The notes under the pieces: model-generated
What the model was told of the DNA's origin: nothing
Databases searched by the model: none
What the model saw: only the letters and a program-made list of their open reading frames with translations
Assembly: GCA_026418755.1 (NCBI GenBank)
Contig: JAOAAR010000016.1
Coordinates: 1-13,752 of the forward strand
Direction: 5' to 3'
Length of the DNA: 13,752 bases
Origin: Planctomycetota bacterium
GTDB taxonomy: Bacteria > Planctomycetota > SKW154
Part shown: positions 6,732-13,631 of the stretch, piece by piece
How the letters are laid out: every line of letters begins with the position of its first letter
Position numbering within the stretch: the first letter of the stretch is position 1
Program-made: the position numbers and the translations under genes

Positions 6732-9700
6732 ATGATGGTAGAGTTTGAGAGGTCACTCAAACGGGTTTTAAAGAAGTTGGCGGATGCTCGTGATGTTTTG
6801 AGAGCCTCTGAGTTGGTCTATGGAGTCCTCTTGTTTCTTGCTTTTCTGTGCGGTGCGGTTACGGTGGCATTTTTAGCGGACAATCTGCTGTGGCTCCCGA
6901 ACTGGTTGCGTGGAATCTTATTTTTCGTGTTACTTGGAGGTGCCGTCATAGTGTTACTTTTTTATACAGTTCTTCCGCTTAAGAAGCGGGTTTCAGATGT
7001 GGCGGTAGCGGTTAGGGTAGAGCGGAGTTGCGGCAGGTCGGATAACATACTGGTGAATGCGGTACAACTTTCGCAAGAGAAGAGGATGGATGGAGTTGGA
7101 CATGTGTTTGTCAAGGCTATTGTAGATGAGGCTGCGGAGTTTGCAGAGAGGGTAGATGCAGAGAAGGTGGCGCCGAAGGAACGGTTGAAAAAAGCCAAAT
7201 GGGTGGCGCTTGTGTGTGGTTGTATACTTCTTATTTATCTTGTTGTCGCACCGGCATATTTCAAAAACGCGCTGACAAGGTATGTCAGATTCTCGAGTTT
7301 CATCTCGCCTATTACAAAGACCAAATTATCTGTCGAGCCTGGGGATGCCAGAGTCGTTTGGGGAGAGCCGTTTGAGGTGCGGGTCAAGGTAGAAGGCGAG
7401 ATACCAAGTAATGCGAGTGTGAAGACCAGAGAAGGGACGCCTGTAAATATGGAATTCAATGGAAGTGAATTCACCTATAAGTTTGTGAGCGTTAAGGAAC
7501 CATTTGAGTATTCTGTGAGTGCAGGTGATGCGTGTTCGAGGTTTTATATGGTTGAGGTGGTCTATATACCGAGAATCGAGAGGATGGATGTGACGATTGA
7601 GTACCCTGCTTACACTGGGATTGAACCGCTGAGGATAGAGGAGACAAGCGGCAATATAGAAGTTTTGGTAGGAAGCATTGTCACAATAGAGGTTACGGCG
7701 AAGCAGAAGTTGGCAGAGGCAAAGATCCTGCTTGGGAACAAGGTTTTGGAAGGGGTGATTGATGGGAACCGTGCTGTCTGGTCTTTATCGCCGAAAGAGA
7801 GTTCTCAGTATAGAATAACGCTCGCTGATTTTGAGGGACACAGGACAGAGTATGACTATCAGTTGACTGTTACCCAGGATGAGATTCCGACGATTCAGTG
7901 TATTGCTCCTGCGTCAGACATGCTGATAAATAAGGATGGGAAAAAACACGAGGTGGCTCTGGTGTATCGGGCGAACGATGATGTTGGGGTAAGGGGTGTA
8001 GAATTGGAGATAAAACTTCCGGACGGCAGGACGGCGAAGGATGGTTGGCAGCATCAACCTGGCAGTCGGACTGTTTCGGGAAGTTATCTTCTGAAGATTG
8101 ATACGAGAGAGTTCAAGTCAGGGGATGTGGTATCGTTTCGCTTTTCCTGCACTGATGGGCATCCGTCTCACAAACCTGCAACGACACGGCTGTACAATCT
8201 GCGGATAATGGACTCCAATGACCAGAAGTTGCTCGCCTCGAGGAACATTTTGGATTTGCAGCAGAAGATTCGTGAACTTCTTGGACGGGAGATTCGTTTG
8301 AAGGATATGACTAACGAGGTATTGGCTGTCTTAAGCGGTGTGGATGTGAAAAGGAGAATAGAACAGTTGGAGAAGCAGCAGATGTCTATTGCCGAAGATA
8401 CTTTTAAGGTGGCGGCAGCAGTTGAGCCAGTTAGTGTTTATGAGAGACGGATTTGTGATAGATTGCGTTCTCTTTCGACAGGAATGATGAAGGATGTAGT
8501 CTGTTTGTTGAAGAATGCTTCTGTGGGGGAAGGCGACATACGCAAAAAAAGTCTTACTGATGCGTTGGAGAAAGAGGACGAGATAATTGCCGCTCTCAAG
8601 TCGCTTCTTGAGGAGATACAGGCTGCCATTACTGAATTGAAGCGGAGCGAGACTGTGAAGACAGAGGAGCAGAAAATGAGTCTGAAGGAGGCGGAGCAGT
8701 TTTTGGCGAGGTTGAAGGAAAGTCTTCAAGAATTCATAAAGGAGCAGAAAGAAGCGTTGGAGAAGAGTAAGGAACTTGCTAAAAAACAGGTGGAGGATTG
8801 GACGAAGGGAGATGAAAGGTTGTTGGGAGAGGCTCTGGAGACGGAGCAGAAATGGGAAAAGTATTTTGAGGATTTGAAAGATGATTTGAGTCGTTTGCCG
8901 GAGCAGGATTTTTCGGATTCAACGCAGGCGAAAGAGTTGATAGAGATTTATGAAGAGGTGAAGTTAGCGGAAGATGCGCTGACGAGACGTGCAGTCGAGA
9001 TGGCGGTTCCGCACGAGCAAGCGGCAACTGAGAAAGCAGAAGAGTTGACAGAGAACCTTGACAGATGGCTTTCTGATGTTCGTGATTATCAAAAATGGGT
9101 AATGGAGGATATACCCGAGCCTGATGAGATTCCGCTTACCGATTTGCCTGATGAGTTAGAGGACATAGTAGGGGAGTTGATTGACGAGGAGGAGGGCTTG
9201 GCGGAAGAGGTGGAAGATGTGTCGAGCGGTTGGGCTGACAGTCTTAATAAAGGTGCGGGCTGGACTGCTATGGATGGTCCCATAAGTAATATGAGTGCAA
9301 AAGGAGTGACAGGGAATCTGTTGCCGAACAAGAATGAGGTGGGAGGGAGGAGCGGAGAAGGAAGAATGGGGCGTTCGAGCGGGCAGTTTGTGGAACAGGA
9401 GGCGACAGGCAAAGGAGGGAGACAAACACCGACGAGATTGACTTCTGACCCTTATGAGAGAGGGAGTGTGAAGGATACATCGAGAGAGGCACCTGGTGGC
9501 GCGACTGGCGGCGGAAAACTCTCCGGCATGGGGAAGGAGGGTTTACGAGGACCGACTCCACCGGAGTTGAAGCAAGAATTAGAGCGGCTTGCGTCGAAAC
9601 AAGCGGATATCGCCCAGAAGGCGGAGAGACTTTCGAGGAATTTTAACAAGATGGGTGTGGATGCGAGCGGTGTTGAGGATGCGGCGGGGCAGATGAGGGC

Positions 9701-9983
9701 TGCGTCAGAGGCTCTCAGGAATGGAGAGTTGAATGAATTTGTGCAGAAGAAACAGTTGGCTGTGGACAGATTGAAAGAGCAACAGGCAGTAGTTGCTTCA
9801 GAAGTGCGAGCGAGACAAGAGAGATTAGGAGCGATTCCGAAAGATTTGCGAGAAGAGATTATGAATGCGATTAAGGAGAAGATGGCTGACGAGTATAAGG
9901 AACTTTTGAAAGCGTATTACAAGAATATTGCTGATGAGGCGGCGAATCGGAGTAGTGTGAAGAGAGAGGAGAAAGAGAAATGA
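6732..9983 (+). CDS. Large DUF4175-like membrane protein with Ig-like regions, coiled coil and Gly-rich segment
   Basis: A 1083-residue membrane-anchored protein resembling the DUF4175 group that accompanies MoxR/BatA clusters. TM helices are about 29-50, 60-81 and 156-175, with a ~75-residue cytoplasmic loop between TM2 and TM3 containing RSCGRSDNILVNAVQL, a stretch typical of this group. After TM3 the chain is predicted periplasmic: β-rich Ig-like regions about 197-290 (with VEPGDARVVWGEPFEV), 290-390 (IEYPAYTGIEPL) and 395-490; then charged helices about 495-830, rich in Glu/Lys and likely coiled coil. An acidic stretch (about 794-830) leads into a Gly-rich, low-hydrophobicity segment (about 845-945) with GPISNMSAKG, GGRSGEGRMG and PGGATGGGKLSG. 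A final helical region (946-1083) contains AYYKNIADEA. It overlaps the next gene as ATGA. The role is not known; the layout suggests a membrane-anchored periplasmic scaffold or tether. The DUF4175 link rests on architecture and motif memory, not a profile search. Confidence 0.8.
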   Translation: MMVEFERSLKRVLKKLADARDVLRASELVYGVLLFLAFLCGAVTVAFLADNLLWLPNWLRGILFFVLLGGAVIVLLFYTVLPLKKRVSDVAVAVRVERSCGRSDNILVNAVQLSQEKRMDGVGHVFVKAIVDEAAEFAERVDAEKVAPKERLKKAKWVALVCGCILLIYLVVAPAYFKNALTRYVRFSSFISPITKTKLSVEPGDARVVWGEPFEVRVKVEGEIPSNASVKTREGTPVNMEFNGSEFTYKFVSVKEPFEYSVSAGDACSRFYMVEVVYIPRIERMDVTIEYPAYTGIEPLRIEETSGNIEVLVGSIVTIEVTAKQKLAEAKILLGNKVLEGVIDGNRAVWSLSPKESSQYRITLADFEGHRTEYDYQLTVTQDEIPTIQCIAPASDMLINKDGKKHEVALVYRANDDVGVRGVELEIKLPDGRTAKDGWQHQPGSRTVSGSYLLKIDTREFKSGDVVSFRFSCTDGHPSHKPATTRLYNLRIMDSNDQKLLASRNILDLQQKIRELLGREIRLKDMTNEVLAVLSGVDVKRRIEQLEKQQMSIAEDTFKVAAAVEPVSVYERRICDRLRSLSTGMMKDVVCLLKNASVGEGDIRKKSLTDALEKEDEIIAALKSLLEEIQAAITELKRSETVKTEEQKMSLKEAEQFLARLKESLQEFIKEQKEALEKSKELAKKQVEDWTKGDERLLGEALETEQKWEKYFEDLKDDLSRLPEQDFSDSTQAKELIEIYEEVKLAEDALTRRAVEMAVPHEQAATEKAEELTENLDRWLSDVRDYQKWVMEDIPEPDEIPLTDLPDELEDIVGELIDEEEGLAEEVEDVSSGWADSLNKGAGWTAMDGPISNMSAKGVTGNLLPNKNEVGGRSGEGRMGRSSGQFVEQEATGKGGRQTPTRLTSDPYERGSVKDTSREAPGGATGGGKLSGMGKEGLRGPTPPELKQELERLASKQADIAQKAERLSRNFNKMGVDASGVEDAAGQMRAASEALRNGELNEFVQKKQLAVDRLKEQQAVVASEVRARQERLGAIPKDLREEIMNAIKEKMADEYKELLKAYYKNIADEAANRSSVKREEKEK

Positions 9984-10714
9984 AAAGATTGTGGCTTGTG
10001 CCGTTTGTTGTTACTGGTTTGGTTCTTTTAGCAGGGGAGCAGCCGAAAGAGAAACCGAAGAATTTGGGAGAAGAAATTGTAAAAAATGGTGATTTTGAAA
10101 GTGGAAAAGAAACACCTGATGGCTGGGACGAGCCAAACGACCTGACTGTTTTTTGGGTGACCGATGAGGATGGGAAGAACAAGGTTCTCAAATTTGATAG
10201 CGCGGTCTTAGAGGAAGAGGTGAAGGCGAGAAATGAGGAGATGAAAAAGGCAAGAGAGGAGAGACCAAAGGCAAAAGTAAAGACAGAGCCGACGGAGAAA
10301 CAAAAATATAGTACCATAGCCGCTTCTTACGGAGCCCAGATTTGGAGTGACTATTTCTCTTTGAAAACAGGGCAGTCATATCTTTTGACGGTTCGTTACA
10401 AGAGTGGGAATCCGTCAGCAAAAGTCTTCGTGAAAGGATATGCAGAGTTTGGGGAAGAAAAGAGAATTGTTTATAAGGCTCATCTGCCGATTGACCCTAA
10501 AAAAGAGGATTTGAACAAATGGGTTGAATACTGGATGGTTTTCACGCCGAAAGCAAGTAATCCAAAGAACGAGGTGAAATGGGGTAAGGTTGAGTTGATG
10601 ATATATTGGCCTCCTGGGGTTGCATATGTCGACGATGTTTCGATTCGTCCTGTGTTGGAAGAGAAGAACCATGATGGCACAGGGCAAGAGGGCAAATCAA
10701 AGGAGAGGAAGTGA
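9980..10714 (+). CDS. Small secreted carbohydrate-binding-like (jelly-roll) protein
   Basis: A 244-residue protein with a short hydrophobic N-terminus (MKRLWLVPFVVTGLVLLAG) that fits a Sec signal peptide cleaved near Gly19; no lipobox Cys is present. The body resembles CBM4/9-type or related jelly-roll modules: it begins with IVKNGDFESG and PDGW (residues 33-49), continues with IWSDYFSLKTGQSYLLTVRY (121-140) and ends with the characteristic VAYVDDVSI (214-222). A highly charged Lys/Glu stretch at about 75-110 interrupts the sandwich between early strands and is probably a surface loop or helical insertion. It is coupled to the previous gene by ATGA, with AGGAG (9967-9971) 8 nt upstream of the start, and to the next gene by GTGA. 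It is probably periplasmic or surface-exposed. Ligand binding is only inferred from the fold; such modules can also serve purely structural roles. Confidence 0.75.
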   Translation: MKRLWLVPFVVTGLVLLAGEQPKEKPKNLGEEIVKNGDFESGKETPDGWDEPNDLTVFWVTDEDGKNKVLKFDSAVLEEEVKARNEEMKKAREERPKAKVKTEPTEKQKYSTIAASYGAQIWSDYFSLKTGQSYLLTVRYKSGNPSAKVFVKGYAEFGEEKRIVYKAHLPIDPKKEDLNKWVEYWMVFTPKASNPKNEVKWGKVELMIYWPPGVAYVDDVSIRPVLEEKNHDGTGQEGKSKERK

Positions 10715-12795
10715 GATACGGGATGAAAAGATTTCTGGTGTTTCTTTTTGTAGTTCCTGTGATGGTTTTTTCGTCGGCGGACGGTTTCTGCTCTGAATGG
10801 TGGAACAAGGAATGGAGGTATCGACGGAGCGTGAAGGTGGAGAAGAGAGAGCGTCAGACGGATTGGGTCGCTGTTCGGTTTTTTGCCCTGACAGAGGTAA
10901 AGCCTGATGGCTCTGACATTAGGGTTACAGATGAGAGAGGGAAAGAAGTGTCGTTTTATGTTGTGTGGGCAGAGCCTTTCAGTTTCGTGGAAGTGATGTT
11001 TAAGGCGAAAGGGGGAGTAGAGAATTATTATGTGTATTACGGCAACCCGAATGCGCAGAAATCGCCGATAGTGGAGACTCCAAATGTTGGGCTTATAATG
11101 GAGACGAGAGAGAGACCACGGGGGACCTCAAACTCTTGGGACGAGTTTAAAAAACTCTTAGAGAAGTCGAAGAAGGTTTATGGACGGATGTTGGTTCCGA
11201 ACATTTTTTCGGGACATAATCCCTTCGGACCTTCCGACTACTACATAACAGTCTATAAGGGTTTTTTGTATGCGCCAGAAGATGGGGAGTATCGGATAGC
11301 GACGAATTCAGACGATTCGTCGTTTGTTTTTATTGATGGAAGCCCTGTGGTATCGTGGCCTGGAGTACACGGTGCTTCAGCAGTATGGGGAGAACGGAAC
11401 GGAAAGATTGAACTGAAAAAAGGGGTTCATACTATTGAGTATTACCACGAAGACGGGGAAGGAGCACAAGTTTGCGTTTTGGGCTGGTGGAAGCCGAAAG
11501 ATGAACAGGTATCGCTTATTCCTGAATGGGCGTTTCCGTCTCCCGGTAAGGCTTCTGCAGGACCATTAGAAATTGAAGGAATAGAATTGCGGATTGATGT
11601 AAACGCTCGCCTTGTTTCCGAATTTGCGACTGATAGCGGCGCGCTTCTTATAGCAGGAGATTTCAAAGCGCATGGCGAGGCAAAAACAGGACAGATAACA
11701 TACAAGTGGGATTTTGGAGATGGTGTGACATCACAGGAACAGAAAGTAACGCATATATTTTGCGTTCCTGATACATATACAGTCAGTATTGAGATATCTG
11801 ATGGAAAAGAAAAGTTTGTTGGAAGAATCCGCCATTATGTCGGTTACATTTTTTTCTATGATGAGCCGCAGGACAAAAATAATCAATATACGAACATAAT
11901 CAGAAGTTATCCATTTGACAAGTTATCAACTCCTGCTTTAAAAAATATCGCTTCTTTTGCGGATTTTCTTGAGGATGAACCTCTTCGCCTTCGTGCGCTT
12001 GAAGAACTGATTAAGAGGAAAGATTTGACACAACTCAGAGAGACTTTGTCTTTTCTTCGTGATGCAGGAAGACTGTTTATTACTGTACGGCGTGATTTTG
12101 AAAGCGCTACGATGGCGTTTAAGAAGATTGAGGAGTTGACAAAGGAGCCGTGGTGGGTTTCGCAGGCTAAAGTCGGGGTTGCGGATTCCTATCTGTATTT
12201 GAAGAAAGATGTGGACACGGCATTGAAGATGTATGAGGAGGTGTTTGAGCAGTTTCGGCAGGTGTCACCTGGGTACGCAAAGGTTGCACGTATAAGAATA
12301 GGGGATATAATGCGCTTGAAGGGAGAGTATGAGAAGGCGAAGGAATCTTATCGGATGGCAAAGGAGATGACGGCAAGTGTTTCGAGGACAGATGAGCAGA
12401 CGCGGAGAGGTGCGGTTATCCTGGATTCATCCAACTACATTGAGAGGGGTCTATATCAGAGGGCGCTTAAAGAGATTGAGAACTGGGAGTGGCAGATTCC
12501 GACCGACAAACTGGATACAGAGTATTCAATAATTCGGGCGCGGGCGCTTTACATCTTGAAGCGTTATGAGGAATCTCTTCTGGAATTAGAGGGCTTCGTG
12601 AATGTGAACGAAGCAAAAGACTGTTCAAAGAAAAGCAGTTTCTATCCGGAGGCACTTTACGGGTTAGGTGTTGTGTATCACAAGATGGGTAAGTCTAATG
12701 ATGCAAAGATTCTGCTTGAAAGATTGATTTCCGAGCACCCTGAAGCAAAAGAGACTGTTAAAAAAGCGAAGGAACTTCTGGGCTCGATTCGGTGA
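10711..12795 (+). CDS. Secreted DUF2341-PA14-PKD-TPR multidomain protein
   Basis: A 694-residue exported protein with a signal peptide (MKRFLVFLFVVPVMVFSS from Met5). Domains in order: a DUF2341-type β domain, about 28-120 (EWWNKEWRYRRSVKV ... ENYYVYYGNPNA); a PA14-like domain, about 128-275 (YKGFLYAPEDGEYRIATNSD at 182-201, VFIDG at 206-210); a PKD domain, about 290-378, with the signature YKWDFGDG (331-338) and DTYTVSI; and a TPR-like α-helical region, about 460-690, with pairs such as KGEYEKAKESYRMA and KRYEESLLELEGF. PA14 and PKD are adhesion or ligand-recognition modules, and TPRs mediate protein contacts; in some Bat operons a TPR protein (BatC-like) follows the VWA genes, a loose parallel only. 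The GTG at 10711 overlaps the previous stop (GTGA) with AGGAG at 10701-10705; ATG 10723 is an alternative giving a cleaner signal peptide. Codon use turns C-rich around 11.9 kb. The 3' end overlaps the convergent lpxH-like gene by 38 nt. Confidence 0.85.
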   Translation: MRYGMKRFLVFLFVVPVMVFSSADGFCSEWWNKEWRYRRSVKVEKRERQTDWVAVRFFALTEVKPDGSDIRVTDERGKEVSFYVVWAEPFSFVEVMFKAKGGVENYYVYYGNPNAQKSPIVETPNVGLIMETRERPRGTSNSWDEFKKLLEKSKKVYGRMLVPNIFSGHNPFGPSDYYITVYKGFLYAPEDGEYRIATNSDDSSFVFIDGSPVVSWPGVHGASAVWGERNGKIELKKGVHTIEYYHEDGEGAQVCVLGWWKPKDEQVSLIPEWAFPSPGKASAGPLEIEGIELRIDVNARLVSEFATDSGALLIAGDFKAHGEAKTGQITYKWDFGDGVTSQEQKVTHIFCVPDTYTVSIEISDGKEKFVGRIRHYVGYIFFYDEPQDKNNQYTNIIRSYPFDKLSTPALKNIASFADFLEDEPLRLRALEELIKRKDLTQLRETLSFLRDAGRLFITVRRDFESATMAFKKIEELTKEPWWVSQAKVGVADSYLYLKKDVDTALKMYEEVFEQFRQVSPGYAKVARIRIGDIMRLKGEYEKAKESYRMAKEMTASVSRTDEQTRRGAVILDSSNYIERGLYQRALKEIENWEWQIPTDKLDTEYSIIRARALYILKRYEESLLELEGFVNVNEAKDCSKKSSFYPEALYGLGVVYHKMGKSNDAKILLERLISEHPEAKETVKKAKELLGSIR

Positions 12796-13561
12796 GTTCT
12801 TCTTCTGATGGGAAGGAACGCAAAGAGAATTTGTTGTTGTCGAAGAGAAGATAACAGCCTTTTTCGCTTGACCAGTCCCCAAGAGTGTAGAGGGTGTGTG
12901 AATTGCCTTTTATCGAAAGATGGGTGATGGTAGGTTTGTGGACATGCCCGCAGACTATAACATCATAGCCACTTTTGAATTGTTCAATGATGGCGCGTTT
13001 TGAGAGTTCTACAATCCGCTCAGAGTGACGAACCTTTCTTTTCACTGATGCGGACGATTCTTTTCTTTTACATTGTGCAAATAACATCTTTATGTTATAA
13101 GGGAGGAGGTGTTTAAAAGCGGCTTTTAAGGAAGGCTGTCGTGTAACTGCTCTGAAGAGGAGGTACATTTCATCGTTGAGTAGGAAATTGTCCCCATGAG
13201 AAAGGGAGACTTTTTTATCGTTGAGGAGGACTTCTATGTGGCTGCCTGACATAAAGGCGCCGAAAGGGCGCACTGAGCGACGGTTTAAGAGGAAGTCTCG
13301 ATTGCCGCGCAGAAAACAGACCCTGGTGCCGTTGTTTGCAAGAAAATGGAGTTCCTTAAAAAGACCGTTGCAGTCCATCACTTTTAATTGTTCTTCACCT
13401 ACCCAGAAGTCAAAAAAGTCTCCGAGGATAAATAAGACTTCTACATCATTGATTCTTTTCAAGAAGTTCCGGAGAATCTCTGACTTTCCTCTGTCAGATG
13501 GTTTCAAGTGGACATCTGAGATGAAAACTGCTTTTTTGATAGGACCGCTTCCTTTCATCAT
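12758..13561 (-). CDS. lpxH: LpxH-type UDP-2,3-diacylglucosamine diphosphatase (metallophosphoesterase)
   Basis: A 267-residue calcineurin-like metallophosphoesterase closest in pattern to LpxH, which hydrolyses UDP-2,3-diacylglucosamine to lipid X and UMP in lipid A synthesis, peripherally at the inner membrane. All metal-site motifs are present: SDVHL (D16, H18), GDFFDFW (D48), GNRDFLL (N87; the Arg after Asn is typical of LpxH rather than generic GNHD enzymes), SHGD (H122) and GHVHKP (H206, H208). A further match is TLGDWSSEKG near the C-terminus, where LpxH has a conserved LGxW segment. The middle region (about 130-195) is basic and helical, like the LpxH lid. Length is slightly above E. 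coli LpxH (240), partly from a short polar C-terminal tail. Two ATGs are adjacent (13561 and 13558); GAGG (13563-13566) favours the second by spacing. A related LpxH2-type enzyme or another UDP-sugar pyrophosphatase cannot be excluded. It is convergent with the operon and overlaps its last gene. Confidence 0.85.
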   Translation of the reverse strand: MMKGSGPIKKAVFISDVHLKPSDRGKSEILRNFLKRINDVEVLFILGDFFDFWVGEEQLKVMDCNGLFKELHFLANNGTRVCFLRGNRDFLLNRRSVRPFGAFMSGSHIEVLLNDKKVSLSHGDNFLLNDEMYLLFRAVTRQPSLKAAFKHLLPYNIKMLFAQCKRKESSASVKRKVRHSERIVELSKRAIIEQFKSGYDVIVCGHVHKPTITHLSIKGNSHTLYTLGDWSSEKGCYLLFDNNKFSLRSFPSEEELTESSPEVPSLF

Positions 13562-13585
13562 GCCTCACTCAATAATTTTAATACA

Positions 13586-13614
13586 ATGATACCATACCAA
13601 AGAGAAAAACGCAA
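13586..13614 (-). promoter_or_regulatory. Candidate promoter of the lpxH-like gene
   Basis: Read on the minus strand, TTGCGT (plus 13609-13614) is followed after 17 nt by TATCAT (plus 13586-13591). The -10 matches the consensus in five of six positions and has a TG one base upstream (extended -10); the -35 matches only TTG. The element lies 25 nt before the start codon in AT-rich DNA. A TACAAT on the plus strand (13582-13587) overlaps it but lacks a partner -35. Confidence 0.4.
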
Positions 13615-13631
13615 TCCCATGGAAAGGATTG
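13612..13631. repeat. Inverted repeat, 6-bp arms
   Basis: CAATCC at 13612-13617 and GGATTG at 13626-13631 are exact reverse complements separated by 8 nt. It could fold as a short hairpin upstream of the lpxH-like gene or in a divergent leader. Short enough that chance is possible. Confidence 0.35.

Noticed and set aside
7452..7473. Two GAATTC sites 9 nt apart, looking like a short direct repeat or palindrome pair
   Set aside because: They fall inside the coding sequence of the DUF4175-like protein and encode two Glu-Phe pairs in an Ig-like region; no wider symmetry is present.
12796..12822. Imperfect hairpin (GTTCTTC ... GAAGGAAC) just after the operon's last stop, as a possible terminator
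   Set aside because: The stem has a bulge and no T tract follows, and the DNA is coding for the lpxH-like gene on the other strand.
13221..13589. A 122-codon plus-strand open frame antisense to the lpxH-like gene
   Set aside because: It lies almost wholly opposite a gene with complete LpxH metal-site motifs; the peptide is low in recognisable structure and has no convincing ribosome binding site.
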